From Paenibacillus oryzisoli (GTDB taxonomy: Bacteria > Bacillota > Bacilli > Paenibacillales > NBRC-103111): a stretch of 64,000 nucleotides of DNA. Below, piece by piece: positions 1-9,716 of the stretch. The stretch is taken from positions 310,001 through 374,000 of the forward strand of contig NZ_LYPB01000049.1 in assembly GCF_001653565.1 (NCBI RefSeq), read 5' to 3'. The first letter of the stretch is position 1. Each line of letters begins with the position of its first letter. The translations under genes were made by a program, and so were the position numbers. The notes under the pieces were generated by a model. It was not told where the DNA came from. It worked only from the letters and a program-made list of their open reading frames with translations, and made no database searches.

Positions 1-330
1 TCATCTAACTACGCATAAGTTACTCCTCCCGCACCAAATAGTCCGAAATAACCGAACTATTCTCAGGTGCCGCATCACTCAAGATTAATTAGTCAGAAAA
101 AGCCTAACTAAATCGATCCCAACCCCTCCACCAAAGGAAAAATGGGATAATTAAGTCGACAAAATCGGACTAATTGGCCTATTTCAAAAGCAATTCTCGC
201 TTTATTTCGGTGATTTCGGACTAATGATAGTTCCTTCGAAGCTGGACGTTCAAGCACTTTTTTCCACACCGCGGTTAAGCTCGAAGTTGTAGCGCAGTTT
301 ATCAGGAAAGAATACAACAGCAAGCAATCA
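1..330. repeat. Dispersed intergenic repeat, family A (copy 1)
   Basis: The gene-free left end (1-549) is filled largely by short variants of a unit containing agtccgaaat, cctaacta, aaaaatggg and tcggactaa. The same words recur in the same order at 39460-39655, for example a TTTCGG-GA--TCGGACTAA block at 210-229 matching 39628-39646. The unit appears in both orientations. An open frame across it (108-323 minus) has no ribosome site and only translates the repeat. The function is unknown; a non-coding interspersed element is my inference. Confidence 0.6.
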
Positions 331-549
331 GGTTCTAGCCTTCTATTCTTTATGCACTCCGAACGCCTCCCAGCACGGTGCTATCGCGGCATGCGGTGCT
401 CGGTCACGCGTCAGATGTCAAATCTCGTTCCTAGCTTCTTCCCCACTTCGACTCCCACATTTATTGACTTCAAATAGGTGAAGTGTTATACCTGTTAGGG
501 GACAATAATTTACGGAATGCATACGCTCCGTTTTCGGGAGGAACTTACG

Positions 550-1149
550 ATGAATCATCACTTTTTTGCTTACTTATATCGTCTCAAATATATCGACCGC
601 TGGAGCCTCATGTGGAACATGCGCCGCGAGAATGTAGCCGAGCATTCCTTCTATGTTGCTTCGATTGCACATATGCTGTGCACCATCTCCAACGAAGTCT
701 ATGGTGGGAATGTACCAACCGACCGCGTTGTCTCTATCGCTCTGTTCCACGACGCTTCCGAGGTGCTCACAGGTGACATCCCTCAGCCCGTCAAACACAA
801 CAACGAGCAAATTCTGCGGAATTTCCGTGAAATTGAAGACGTCGCTGTAGAAAGACTGATCGGCACTATCCCACCAGCGCTAAGCAGCATCTACCGCGGC
901 CTTATACAAGAACCTGACCCTGAGCTTTATCGTTGGGTGAAGGCCGCTGATCTGATCGAAGCCTACATCAAATGCTTAACTGAGCTCTCTACTGGTAACC
1001 GTGAGTTCGTTGTCGCCAAACAGCAAGTGCTCGACAGCTTGAAGAAGATGAACATGCCAGAAGTCGATTACTTCTTGGAACATATGAGCGCTTCCTTCGA
1101 AAAAACGCTGGATGAAATCACGCTGGATATCGCAGACCCGAGCGAATAA
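550..1149 (+). CDS. yfbR: 5'-deoxynucleotidase, YfbR family
   Basis: This HD-domain phosphohydrolase removes the 5' phosphate from deoxyribonucleoside monophosphates and so feeds nucleotide salvage in the cytosol. The 199-aa protein matches the E. coli YfbR layout from end to end: HFFAYLYRLK at the N-terminus, metal ligand His in ENVAEHS, the HD pair in LFHDASEVLTGD, and a later Asp in KAADLIEAYIKC. I start it at the ATG at 550, because gggagg lies at 536-541; an upstream in-frame ATG at 517 lacks such a site. It appears monocistronic, with repeats on both sides. Confidence 0.93.
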   Translation: MNHHFFAYLYRLKYIDRWSLMWNMRRENVAEHSFYVASIAHMLCTISNEVYGGNVPTDRVVSIALFHDASEVLTGDIPQPVKHNNEQILRNFREIEDVAVERLIGTIPPALSSIYRGLIQEPDPELYRWVKAADLIEAYIKCLTELSTGNREFVVAKQQVLDSLKKMNMPEVDYFLEHMSASFEKTLDEITLDIADPSE

Positions 1150-1189
1150 GACCGCATTGGAAGATTATCGCTCCAAGCTGACTACTAAC

Positions 1190-1390
1190 AGGAAAAACTC
1201 CATCTACTTCTACCGTTTTCACCTCATTTTTTGAAATAGATGGATTTCATGTAGTTAATTTAGTCGATATGCATCCAATTTTCCGAAAAGCCTCAGATTA
1301 GCTGTACAATTTCCATTTACTGCATGAATCCCATTGTTTCCTCCAAATTTAACTGTAAGAAATCCATTTAGTTGGCCAGTAGTTGATAAG
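1190..1390. repeat. Dispersed intergenic repeat, family B (copy 1)
   Basis: The gene-free stretch 1150-1476 holds repeated, often inverted, versions of atggatttcatgtagttaa, agattagctgtac and aactgtaagaaatccattta. The same words occur at 12105-12305 in the same general order. Because sense and antisense units alternate, the transcript could fold, which recalls REP/BIME-like elements. No coding sequence is supported here. The role is unknown. Confidence 0.6.
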
Positions 1391-1417
1391 TGCCTATCCC
1401 TTATCACCCAAACAACA

Positions 1418-1462
1418 AAGAACCTCTTATCCCGCATGAACCATGCGAAATAAGAGGTTCTT
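1418..1462 (-). terminator. Long hairpin terminator after the 1477-1917 gene
   Basis: A 13-bp perfect outer stem (1418-1430 with 1450-1462) encloses an inner cgcatg/catgcg stem. It sits 15 bp past the stop codon of the minus-strand gene. The T-run is weak. Confidence 0.7.
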
Positions 1463-1476
1463 ATGTATCCTTATTA

Positions 1477-1917
1477 CTATGCCAAAATTTGAGGATTTGT
1501 CATAATCACAATAGCTAGAATAACTGCAATGGAAGCAATCCAGCTAAATGTTTTAATTTTCGCAGCGTCTGCTGCTGTATTTTTACCTGCCGCACTGTTC
1601 GCTCTCAATTTCTTGATACGACCGCCAATCATGCCTGTAACTGCCCCCACAATTACAAGTAGAATGATAGCGAGTGCCATCCATAAACCTGAGAAGCTAC
1701 CTTCGCTGACCATCGCTCCTCCAGAGATGAAGGTGACAATCAAAGAAAACTGGCCAATACGATTCAACGTTGACAATAATCCCATGAAGCTTTCTTGTCC
1801 TGCACCGGATAAGCTGGCTGCTCGTCCTACAATGAAAGGGAAAACAACATAAGATCCAAGCAATAAAGCACTAATTACGTGTAAAAAAAGCATTACGTGT
1901 TGTACTGATTCTGGCAT
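1477..1917 (-). CDS. Small membrane protein, four predicted helices, unknown function
   Basis: I do not recognise a characterised family. The 146-aa product is very hydrophobic, with predicted segments at about residues 5-30, 47-68, 75-98 and 125-145, and a basic loop (KKLRAN) between the third and fourth. A GGAGG site sits 8 bp before the ATG. It has its own sigma-A-type promoter at 1959-1987 and its own terminator, so it is a single-gene unit. A short palindrome lies between promoter and start. The overall look is like small DUF2269-type membrane proteins, but that is only a resemblance. Confidence 0.75.
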   Translation of the reverse strand: MPESVQHVMLFLHVISALLLGSYVVFPFIVGRAASLSGAGQESFMGLLSTLNRIGQFSLIVTFISGGAMVSEGSFSGLWMALAIILLVIVGAVTGMIGGRIKKLRANSAAGKNTAADAAKIKTFSWIASIAVILAIVIMTNPQILA

Positions 1918-1942
1918 TGAGTCGACCTCCGCAATTTTAATT

Positions 1943-1987
1943 AGAATCGTTCTCTTTTAGTATACAGAATCAGAATGTAGGTAACAA
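1943..1987 (-). promoter_or_regulatory. Sigma-A-type promoter with palindrome downstream
   Basis: Read on the minus strand, TTGTTA (1982-1987), a 17-bp spacer and TATACT (1959-1964) form a vegetative promoter. Just downstream, at 1943-1953, is the palindrome AGAATCGTTCT, placed near the expected start of transcription, as an operator would be. The regulator is unknown. Confidence 0.55.
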
Positions 1988-2142
1988 GAAAGCGATGTCA
2001 AATTCCATACAAATTCACCATATCTCCATAAAACTGTGACTAAATAAGCAGAAACACCCCCTAATCTCCCTTCGTAAGATTCGAGCATTGACACGGAAAG
2101 ACCTATCGATCCTTCAATATCCCTTCATTGGTGCATCTCAAT

Positions 2143-2183
2143 AAAAAAAGACCAGCCTCCTAAGATCTAGGAAACTGGCCCAT
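2143..2183 (-). terminator. Terminator of the citZ-icd-mdh block
   Basis: Inverted arms ccagcctccta and taggaaactgg (two internal mismatches) are followed on the minus strand by a seven-T run. It lies just after the mdh stop codon. Confidence 0.75.
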
Positions 2184-2189
2184 CTTGAT

Positions 2190-3131
2190 TTAACCTGCCA
2201 CTACTTTAATAACATTCCGTACGGATTCAGCTGTTTTGTCCAGCGCTGACTTCTCAGCATCTGTCAATTCGATGTCCATAATTTTCTCGATGCCGTTCGC
2301 ACCCAGAACTGTCAGAACTCCCATGAACAGATTGTTATATCCGTACTCGCCTTCAAGCAGCGCGATTGTCGGTATGATTCGCTTCTTATCTTTCAGGATC
2401 GCTTCCGTCATCTGCACAAGCGACGCCGCTGGTGCGTAGTATGCACTACCGTTACCAAGCAGGTTAACGATTTCGCCCCCGCCAGTGCGTGTACGCCCCA
2501 CGATAGCTTCGATGCGCTCAGCTGAAATCAGCTTCTCAATCGGCACACCGCCGGCGTAGGTGTAACGCACAAGCGGTACCATGTCATCACCGTGTCCACC
2601 GATAACAACACCCTTTACATCCTCCACGGATACGTTCAACTCTTGCGAGATGAATGTTAAATAACGGGCAGTATCAAGTACACCGGATTGACCGATAACG
2701 CGGTTTTTCGGGAACCCTAGAGCCTGGTAAGCGACGTAGGTCATGGCGTCAACAGGATTACTCAAAATGATTACAATGGAATCTGGCGCAACTTCCTTCA
2801 CGTTCTCACAAACGGATTTGACGATACCCGCATTTGTGTTAACAAGATCGTCGCGGCTCATTCCCGGCTTTCGAGCAATCCCTGCCGTAATAATGACAAT
2901 GTCGGAATTGGCTGCATCCTCATAACTGGATGTACCTGTGATTTGAGCGTCAAAGCCTTGCACAGGACCTGCTTCAAGCATGTCAAGCGCTTTTCCCTTA
3001 GTAGGGTTTTCTAATTGCGGAATATCGAGTAGAACAACGTCACCAAGTTCTTTTTGAGCTAGCATTAGAGCAGTAGTAGCACCTGTGAAACCCGCGCCAA
3101 CAACGGTAATTTTATTACGACGAATAGCCAT
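2190..3131 (-). CDS. mdh: Malate dehydrogenase
   Basis: This enzyme oxidises malate to oxaloacetate with NAD in the TCA cycle. The 313-aa protein has the dinucleotide-binding start [12 protein letters not shown] (about residues 10-21), the NPVDAMT segment, and the active-site loop around GGHGDDMVP with its catalytic His (about residue 179). Length and motifs fit the LDH-like Mdh of Bacillota. A strong GAGGAGG site precedes the ATG. It is last in the citZ-icd-mdh order known from B. subtilis, about 50 bp after icd, and is followed by a terminator. Confidence 0.97.
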   Translation of the reverse strand: MAIRRNKITVVGAGFTGATTALMLAQKELGDVVLLDIPQLENPTKGKALDMLEAGPVQGFDAQITGTSSYEDAANSDIVIITAGIARKPGMSRDDLVNTNAGIVKSVCENVKEVAPDSIVIILSNPVDAMTYVAYQALGFPKNRVIGQSGVLDTARYLTFISQELNVSVEDVKGVVIGGHGDDMVPLVRYTYAGGVPIEKLISAERIEAIVGRTRTGGGEIVNLLGNGSAYYAPAASLVQMTEAILKDKKRIIPTIALLEGEYGYNNLFMGVLTVLGANGIEKIMDIELTDAEKSALDKTAESVRNVIKVVAG

Positions 3132-3183
3132 TTAAAATATACCTCCTCATAATCTTCAGTCTAACTCAACGATAGGTACGAAA

Positions 3184-4482
3184 TTAAGCCATGTTTTTGA
3201 TGATTTCGTTTGCGAACTCGGAGCACTTGATTTCTTTCGCGCCTTCCATCAAACGTGCGAAGTCGTAAGTAACTGTTTTGTTGTTGATGGATGTTTCCAA
3301 ACCTTTGTAGATCAATTGAGCTGCTTCCAACCAGCCAAGGTGCTCAAGCAACATTACACCGGAAAGGATAACGGAACCTGGGTTAACAACGTCAAGACCA
3401 GCATATTTAGGAGCTGTACCGTGAGTTGCTTCGAAGATCGCGTGACCAGTCAAGTAGTTGATGTTAGCTCCTGGAGCGATACCGATACCGCCAACTTGTG
3501 CAGCTAGTGCATCAGACAGGTAATCACCATTCAAGTTCAATGTAGCGATTACGTCGAAATCCGTAGGACGTGTCAATACTTGTTGAAGCGCGATGTCAGC
3601 AATCGCATCTTTTACGATGATTTTGCCAGCAGCTTCAGCATCTTTTTGTGCTTTGTTTGCAGCTTCAGCGCCTTCTGCTTCTTTAATACGGTCATATTGT
3701 GCCCATGTAAATGTTTTATCCGCATATTCACGCTCAGCCAACTCGTAACCCCAGTTTTTGAACGCGCCTTCTGTGAACTTCATGATGTTACCTTTGTGTA
3801 CCAATGTTAACGTTTTGCGGCCATGTTTGATTGCGTACTCGATAGCTGCGCGAACCAAACGCTCTGTACCTTCGGAAGATACTGGCTTAACACCGATACC
3901 TGAAGTTTCAGGGAAACGGATTTTGTTAACGCCCATTTCATTTTGCAAGAAAGAGATTACTTTCTTAACTGCTTCGGAACCAGCTTCCCACTCGATACCT
4001 GCGTAGATATCTTCTGTATTTTCACGGAAAATAACCATGTCAACCAACTCAGGACGTTTAACTGGGGATGGAACTCCATTGAAGTAACGAACTGGACGGG
4101 AACATACGTAAAGATCAAGCTCTTGACGAAGTGCCACGTTTAGGGAACGGATACCGCCACCGATTGGTGTAGTAAGAGGTCCTTTGATAGACACGATGTA
4201 TTCACGCATAGCTGTTAATGTATCGTTAGGCAACCAGTTGTTGAATTTGTTGAATGCTTTCTCACCAGCAAATACTTCATACCAAGCGATTTTCTTTTCG
4301 CCTTTATATGCTTTCTCAACTGCAGCATCTAGAACACGAACGGAAGCTGCCCAGATGTCAGGACCTGTACCGTCACCCTCGATGAAAGGGATAATTGGGT
4401 TATTAGGGACTTGAAGTACACCGTTTTCGATCGTGATTTTTTGTCCTTCTGTTGGTAGTTCGTAGTTTTCGAATTGTGGCAT
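3184..4482 (-). CDS. icd: Isocitrate dehydrogenase (NADP)
   Basis: This enzyme oxidatively decarboxylates isocitrate to 2-oxoglutarate, giving NADPH. The 432-aa protein carries the family marks [14 protein letters not shown] near the N-terminus, the substrate loop around [11 protein letters not shown] (the Ser that binds isocitrate), [13 protein letters not shown], and the coenzyme-binding stretch ending [19 protein letters not shown]. It lies between citZ and mdh. The 155-bp gap to citZ contains a small hairpin (ccccag/ctgggg, 4580-4595) without a T-run, which could act in the leader or in mRNA processing. Confidence 0.97.
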   Translation of the reverse strand: MPQFENYELPTEGQKITIENGVLQVPNNPIIPFIEGDGTGPDIWAASVRVLDAAVEKAYKGEKKIAWYEVFAGEKAFNKFNNWLPNDTLTAMREYIVSIKGPLTTPIGGGIRSLNVALRQELDLYVCSRPVRYFNGVPSPVKRPELVDMVIFRENTEDIYAGIEWEAGSEAVKKVISFLQNEMGVNKIRFPETSGIGVKPVSSEGTERLVRAAIEYAIKHGRKTLTLVHKGNIMKFTEGAFKNWGYELAEREYADKTFTWAQYDRIKEAEGAEAANKAQKDAEAAGKIIVKDAIADIALQQVLTRPTDFDVIATLNLNGDYLSDALAAQVGGIGIAPGANINYLTGHAIFEATHGTAPKYAGLDVVNPGSVILSGVMLLEHLGWLEAAQLIYKGLETSINNKTVTYDFARLMEGAKEIKCSEFANEIIKNMA

Positions 4483-4637
4483 GTGAATAGTTCCTCCTCA
4501 AATTTGTATGAAAATGATATCTTTTTCTATATGTTGTGCATGACTAGGCACACAAAAAGTGACGGGTATTACAGCACTCCCCCAGATACCTGGGGCACAG
4601 TACCGAACGCCCGCACTTTGAGCTTAAGAATTAACAA

Positions 4638-5750
4638 TTAGCGTTGGCCAATTGGAATATATTTTTGGTTAACTGGACCTGTATACTCTGCGCGAGGACG
4701 AATCAGACGATTGTTCTCGTACTGCTCAAGAATATGAGCGGCCCAACCGGAAGTACGGGAGATCGCGAAGATCGGTGTAAACAAGTCACGTGGGATCTCT
4801 AGCGTCGTGTATACAGATGCGGAGTAGAAATCAACGTTCGGTTTCAAACCTTTAAGACCTGTTACCAACTCGTCTGCTTTAATGGACATTTCGTACCATT
4901 TCAGGTTACCTGTCAATTTGCCAAGCTCATAAGACATTTTTTGCAAGTGCTTTGCACGAGGATCCCCGTTTTTGTATACGCGGTGACCGAAGCCCATGAT
5001 TTTGTCTTTGCGCTCTAATTTGCCGTTAATGTACGGAACAACATTCTCAACTGTACCGATCTCTTCAAGCATAACCATAACCGCTTCGTTCGCGCCACCG
5101 TGAAGTGGTCCTTTGAGCGTGCCGATTGCGGACGTAATACCAGAATAAATGTCAGTCAATGTTGCTACAGTTACACGGGCAGCGAACGTGGAAGCATTCA
5201 ACTCGTGGTCAGCATGAAGTACCAATGCTTTGTCCAACGCTTCGATAGCAACTTTATCTGGCTCTTTACCTGTCAGTTGGAACAAGAAGTTAGCAGCAAC
5301 AGATGAATATCCTGGGGAAGCTACTGGCTCTTTGCCTTCACGTATGCGTGAGAAAGCCGCGATAATTGCTGGAATTTGCGCTTGCAATTTGATAGCTTTA
5401 CGTACATTGGATTCCGAACTTGAATCATTTGCTTCCGCATCATACAGAGCAAGTGCAGAAACTGCTGTACGAAGCGCAGCCATGGAATTCACATCTTTCG
5501 GGAATGCACGAATCATATCAATTACCGCGTCGGGTACTTTGCTGTATGCGTTCAGGTCGCTTTGCAATTTCTCAAGTTCAGCTTGAGTAGGCAATTTACC
5601 GAACCAAAGTAAGTAAATAACTTCTTCAAAAGTCGCATTTTCTGCGAGGTCATCAATATCAATCCCGCGATACGTAAGCACGCCATCTACAATGGAGCTG
5701 ATCGACGAGGTTGTGGCTACAATTCCTTCTAAACCTTTGGTTGCAGACAT
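4638..5750 (-). CDS. citZ: Citrate synthase
   Basis: This enzyme condenses acetyl-CoA with oxaloacetate and opens the TCA cycle. At 370 aa it is the short Gram-positive type. Active-site segments are clear: HADHELNAST (His), GPLHGGAN, the GFGHRVYKNGDPRA loop (second His) and the late Asp region VDFYSA. AAGGAG lies 10 bp before the ATG. It is the first gene of citZ-icd-mdh and is divergent from ppx. In B. subtilis this operon is controlled by CcpC and CcpA; I could not pick out a convincing CcpC site in the upstream DNA. Confidence 0.97.
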   Translation of the reverse strand: MSATKGLEGIVATTSSISSIVDGVLTYRGIDIDDLAENATFEEVIYLLWFGKLPTQAELEKLQSDLNAYSKVPDAVIDMIRAFPKDVNSMAALRTAVSALALYDAEANDSSSESNVRKAIKLQAQIPAIIAAFSRIREGKEPVASPGYSSVAANFLFQLTGKEPDKVAIEALDKALVLHADHELNASTFAARVTVATLTDIYSGITSAIGTLKGPLHGGANEAVMVMLEEIGTVENVVPYINGKLERKDKIMGFGHRVYKNGDPRAKHLQKMSYELGKLTGNLKWYEMSIKADELVTGLKGLKPNVDFYSASVYTTLEIPRDLFTPIFAISRTSGWAAHILEQYENNRLIRPRAEYTGPVNQKYIPIGQR

Positions 5751-6052
5751 GGGAATCTCTCCTTAGCTACTCTATTAGCATAATATTGCTGTTTTCTTCT
5801 CTTAATAATAAGGTATTTTACTCGTTAAGTGAACAAATGGGGTCATAGAAGTAAATTATCACTACCATAGAAAATCTTTTTGGCGAAAAATTTTCGCGTT
5901 TTTTGAACTCACTGGTTCCGAACACACGATACAAGTTTTTGTTAAATTCCTCGAATTAATGCAATGTGTACGGAAAAATTTGTAGACATTGTGCGAGATT
6001 GATACAATGTAAGGAATGTATCCGTGAAATTAAGTTATAAAGGAGCGACACA
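5751..6052. other. Divergent control region between citZ and ppx
   Basis: This AT-rich 302-bp stretch has no gene. It contains the ppx promoter (5980-6008). The citZ promoter must also lie here, but I see only a weak TTGTTC-type candidate near 5832-5837 on the minus strand. Confidence 0.5.
5980..6008 (+). promoter_or_regulatory. Sigma-A-type promoter of ppx
   Basis: TTGTAG at 5980-5985 and TACAAT at 6003-6008 are separated by 17 bp. The -10 box is 44 bp upstream of the ppx ATG. Confidence 0.6.
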
Positions 6053-7591
6053 ATGAGCAACCTTGCAACTAGGATTGGCATCATCGATATCGGATCCAAC
6101 TCCATTCGACTTGTCATTTATGAAATAAATGCGCATGGAGCATATCGCGTCGTGAGCGAACATAAAGATTCCGCTAGACTTAGCGAACGTATGGGTCAAG
6201 ATGGCATCTTACATAACACAGATATTATTTCAATCGTTCCTATCTTAACCCACTATGCCAGGTTATGCCAGTCTCAATTTGTTACAACCGTTCGAGCCGT
6301 AGCTACTGCAGCTGTTCGAAACGCTGCCAACACGTCAGAAATCGTCCGGATTCTTGAAGAACAAACAGGACTCACAATCGAGGTGCTGAGCGGGTTTGAG
6401 GAGGCTCGGTATGGCTATTTAGGCGTCATTAATTCCATGGATATCCGCGATGGCATGATTATTGATATTGGCGGTGGAAGTACAGAAGTTTCCTTCGTCA
6501 AAGATCGGGAGCTCGTGCAAAGTGTCTCTTTTCCCTTCGGAGCTGTGAACACCACTCGTCAATTTATGAAAGGCGATAATCTAACGGATTCTGAGATGGC
6601 TGATATTCGTAAAATGGTACACGAGGCCGTAGCTTCACAGTCATGGATTATGAATTCACCCTATCTTCCTATGATTGGACTAGGCGGGACGATTCGGACA
6701 CTTGGCAAAATGAGCCGCAAACGTAATAGGTACCCCCTTCAACTTGCTCACAATTACGTTATGAAGCCTGGTGAGCTTCAAGAATTCTCAATACTTTTAT
6801 CCACGTTAACGATTGAAAAAAGAAAGAAGATCGATGGCCTCTCCAAAGAACGAGTGGATATTATGGTGCCTGGGCTACTTATTCTAGAGACGATATTCGA
6901 AGCCGCGCAATCCTCATCATGTGTCATAAGTGGATCTGGCTTACGCGACGGCTTATTCTTTGAAACCTATAACCCGAAGCAGCCTGTAAAGGTTAACGTA
7001 TTGGAAGCTAGCATTCAGAATATCCTGATGCTCCACCCGAATGCAGCTCTCCCCCATGTTCGGCACATTGACACCTTTGCGATGCAATTATACGACGCGC
7101 TGGCGCCATGGACAGATTTAGAAACACGCGGCAGACTGTTGCTTCACACAGCTGCTCTTCTGTACCGAATTGGCGTGAGCGTCCATTACTACCAGTTCCT
7201 GAAGCACACGGAATACATGATTCAAGAGGCGCACATTGACGGCCTCAGCCATCGAGAGATTGTTATCGTATCGCTAATTGCCACTTTCAAAACAAAAAAT
7301 CGGACCCAGCAGCAGGCACTTGTATACAAGGACCTCTTACTGGAATCCGATCTTACCTTGATCATCAAGTTAGGTGCTTTACTTAAGCTTGCTATAACTA
7401 TGGATGCCAGTGAGACACAGCCCATTCAAACCTTACAGATCGACAGTTCTGCAACTTCAATGAATCTCACTATGCATTACACGCACAAGCCTTATTTGGA
7501 GCTTAAGGAACTTAACGCAATCACCAAGGATTTCGAAAAAATATGGGAACTCAAACTTTCTACTCAAGACGAAGTTTTTTCCAAGAAGTAA
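6053..7591 (+). CDS. ppx: Ppx/GppA family exopolyphosphatase
   Basis: It is expected to remove terminal phosphates from polyphosphate, or pppGpp phosphate in GppA members; the partner ppk next door favours polyphosphate. The 512-aa protein has the N-terminal actin-like fold with IDIGSNSIRLVIYEI (about residues 10-24) and the second phosphate loop IIDIGGGSTEVSF (about 139-151). An all-helical HD-like C-terminal domain follows from about residue 310. An AAGGAG site precedes the ATG. Its last 32 bp overlap the end of ppk on the opposite strand. Confidence 0.92.
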   Translation: MSNLATRIGIIDIGSNSIRLVIYEINAHGAYRVVSEHKDSARLSERMGQDGILHNTDIISIVPILTHYARLCQSQFVTTVRAVATAAVRNAANTSEIVRILEEQTGLTIEVLSGFEEARYGYLGVINSMDIRDGMIIDIGGGSTEVSFVKDRELVQSVSFPFGAVNTTRQFMKGDNLTDSEMADIRKMVHEAVASQSWIMNSPYLPMIGLGGTIRTLGKMSRKRNRYPLQLAHNYVMKPGELQEFSILLSTLTIEKRKKIDGLSKERVDIMVPGLLILETIFEAAQSSSCVISGSGLRDGLFFETYNPKQPVKVNVLEASIQNILMLHPNAALPHVRHIDTFAMQLYDALAPWTDLETRGRLLLHTAALLYRIGVSVHYYQFLKHTEYMIQEAHIDGLSHREIVIVSLIATFKTKNRTQQQALVYKDLLLESDLTLIIKLGALLKLAITMDASETQPIQTLQIDSSATSMNLTMHYTHKPYLELKELNAITKDFEKIWELKLSTQDEVFSKK

Positions 7592-9716
7592 TTCGCATCG
7601 CCTCGAACTGGCTCCGATAAGGGGTCAGTTCATTTTTTATGCGCGTATACATACCATTAGGCATGAGTTCCCGTGCTTTGACATTATCATGAAGTGTCAC
7701 ATTGAGAATTTGAATCATCATCTTCTTCATATCTCCGTCCAGAACAGGGCACATCAACTCGATTCGCCGAGTCAAATTGCGCGTCATCCAATCTGCTGAA
7801 GACAGATAGACATCGACATCTCCGCCATTCTCGAAATAGTAAATCCGGGAATGTTCCAAGAATCGGTCTACAATACTTCGAACAGTAATATTCTCACTCA
7901 GACCAGGCACACCAGGTCTCAAGCAGCACACACCTCGAATGATAAGTTCAATTTTCACGCCAGCTTGTGACGCTGCATATAGCGCATCCACCATTTCTTG
8001 GTTAGATAAGGAATTCATTTTCGCAATAATCTGCGCTGGACGGCCTGCTCTCGCATGCTCTGATTCACGTGCGATAAGCTCGAATAACTTATCCTTCAAA
8101 TCCGTTGGCGCGACAGCAAAAGATTGCCAATCATGAGGTGCCGAATAACCGGTAATTTCGTTGAAAAGTGCAGAAGCATCTTCGCCAATCACACTGTTCG
8201 ATGTGAATAAACCTACATCCGTATAGAGCCGCGCTGTACTGTCATTGTAGTTCCCTGTTCCAACATGAACATAACGACGAAGCGTATGCTCTTCCTGACG
8301 AACGACAAGTGTAATTTTGGCATGTGTTTTGAGTCCTACTAGTCCATAAACCACGTGGCAGCCCGATTTCTCCAGCATTCGTGCCCAAGCAATGTTCCGT
8401 TCTTCATCGAACCTCGCCTTCAGCTCAACGACTACCGTAACTTGTTTACCAGATTCTGCGGCCCTAGCCAAAGCTTGAATGATCGGCGATTTGCCACTTG
8501 CCCTGTATAAGGTCATCTTGATAGCCAATACGTGCGGATCATAAGCGGCATGGACGATAAAATCCGTCACTGCGTCAAAAGTTTCGTACGGATGATGAAC
8601 GAGCACATCTTTCATTCTGAGAATATTAAAAAATTCTGCCGAATTAGCTGTATCTTCAAACTCTACAGGATATTTGGCCACAACGCGCGGATAGCGCAGA
8701 TTATCGTAGCCGTTCAGAGTGTTGGCAAGCTTCATAAAGTATGTGATATCCAAGGGTCCATCAATCTCAATGATTTGTTCCTCAATCTCAAATTCATCCT
8801 GCAATTGCGCCAGCGCGTATGGATGGATACCCTCTTGGACCTCCAGTCTCACAGGAGAGCCCCAACGTCTGCGTCTAAGCTCCTTTTCGATCTCTTCCAG
8901 TAAATCCTCTGCTCCTTCTTCATTGAGCGTTAGATCCGCATTTCGCGTTACTCGGAAGCCATGCACAGAAATAGGAATGTAGCCACTAAATAAGGACTGA
9001 ATGTGATGCTCAATCAACTCTTCAAGAAGAATAAACTCATTCTTTTTGCTATTAGTCCGGGTAGGAACAGGAATACAGCGAGATAAATTGCTAGGAATTT
9101 GAACAATAGCGAAGTAAGGTTCCTCGTCCAGATCCTCCCCCTCACGCACTAACAACACGGCCAAATATAAGGATTGATTATGTACAAGTGGAAACGGACG
9201 ACTCTGATCAACTGCCATTGGCGTGAGTACGGGAAAAATAATATCATGATAATACGCGTCCATGGCTTTTTTCTGAGACGTGTTCAGATCTTCATATTCC
9301 GTAAAAACGATGCCTTCCTTCGCTAGATGCCTCGTTACTTCTCGATACGTCTTGTACTGCTCCGTCACCATTTTCGCTGTACGCTTCATAATTCGCTTAA
9401 TGAGTCCTGCCGGTGTGTACCCCGTGAAATCCTTCTTAGTATAGCCAGCCTTTATCTGATCCTTGAGTCCTGCGACACGAACACTCATGAATTCATCGAG
9501 GTTGCTCGATACGATCGATAGAAATTTCACACGCTCTAGCAGTGGTGTACTCGCATCCTGCGCTTCCTCAAGCACACGCCAATTGAACTCGATCCAGCTC
9601 AAATCACGATTTAAGTACTTGGTTGAAATCTCTTTGACTTCTTTGATTTCCTTGAGTTCTTTCAGTTCTTTCAGTTCCTTAACATCCTTCAGTTCTGGTT
9701 CGCGCGCAATACTCAT
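7560..9716 (-). CDS. ppk: Polyphosphate kinase 1
   Basis: This enzyme reversibly builds polyphosphate from ATP. The 718-aa protein shows the Ppk1 order: N-terminal helical domain starting YLNRDLSWIEFNWRVLEEA (about residue 34), a head domain, and two phospholipase-D-like catalytic domains with HHPYETFDAV, KMTLYRASG, THAKITLV (phosphorylated His region) and the second His in LEHSRIYYF. GGAGG precedes the ATG. An odd feature is a highly charged run of KEL/KEI/KEV repeats at residues 8-29, ahead of the conserved start. It converges with ppx, which is its functional opposite. Confidence 0.97.
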   Translation of the reverse strand: MSIAREPELKDVKELKELKELKEIKEVKEISTKYLNRDLSWIEFNWRVLEEAQDASTPLLERVKFLSIVSSNLDEFMSVRVAGLKDQIKAGYTKKDFTGYTPAGLIKRIMKRTAKMVTEQYKTYREVTRHLAKEGIVFTEYEDLNTSQKKAMDAYYHDIIFPVLTPMAVDQSRPFPLVHNQSLYLAVLLVREGEDLDEEPYFAIVQIPSNLSRCIPVPTRTNSKKNEFILLEELIEHHIQSLFSGYIPISVHGFRVTRNADLTLNEEGAEDLLEEIEKELRRRRWGSPVRLEVQEGIHPYALAQLQDEFEIEEQIIEIDGPLDITYFMKLANTLNGYDNLRYPRVVAKYPVEFEDTANSAEFFNILRMKDVLVHHPYETFDAVTDFIVHAAYDPHVLAIKMTLYRASGKSPIIQALARAAESGKQVTVVVELKARFDEERNIAWARMLEKSGCHVVYGLVGLKTHAKITLVVRQEEHTLRRYVHVGTGNYNDSTARLYTDVGLFTSNSVIGEDASALFNEITGYSAPHDWQSFAVAPTDLKDKLFELIARESEHARAGRPAQIIAKMNSLSNQEMVDALYAASQAGVKIELIIRGVCCLRPGVPGLSENITVRSIVDRFLEHSRIYYFENGGDVDVYLSSADWMTRNLTRRIELMCPVLDGDMKKMMIQILNVTLHDNVKARELMPNGMYTRIKNELTPYRSQFEAMRITSWKKLRLE

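Noticed and set aside
108..323. A 71-codon minus-strand frame in the left end
   Set aside because: It only translates repeat family A and has no ribosome site.
4580..4595. Small hairpin between citZ and icd as a terminator
   Set aside because: Only six base pairs and no T-run; noted only as a possible leader structure.
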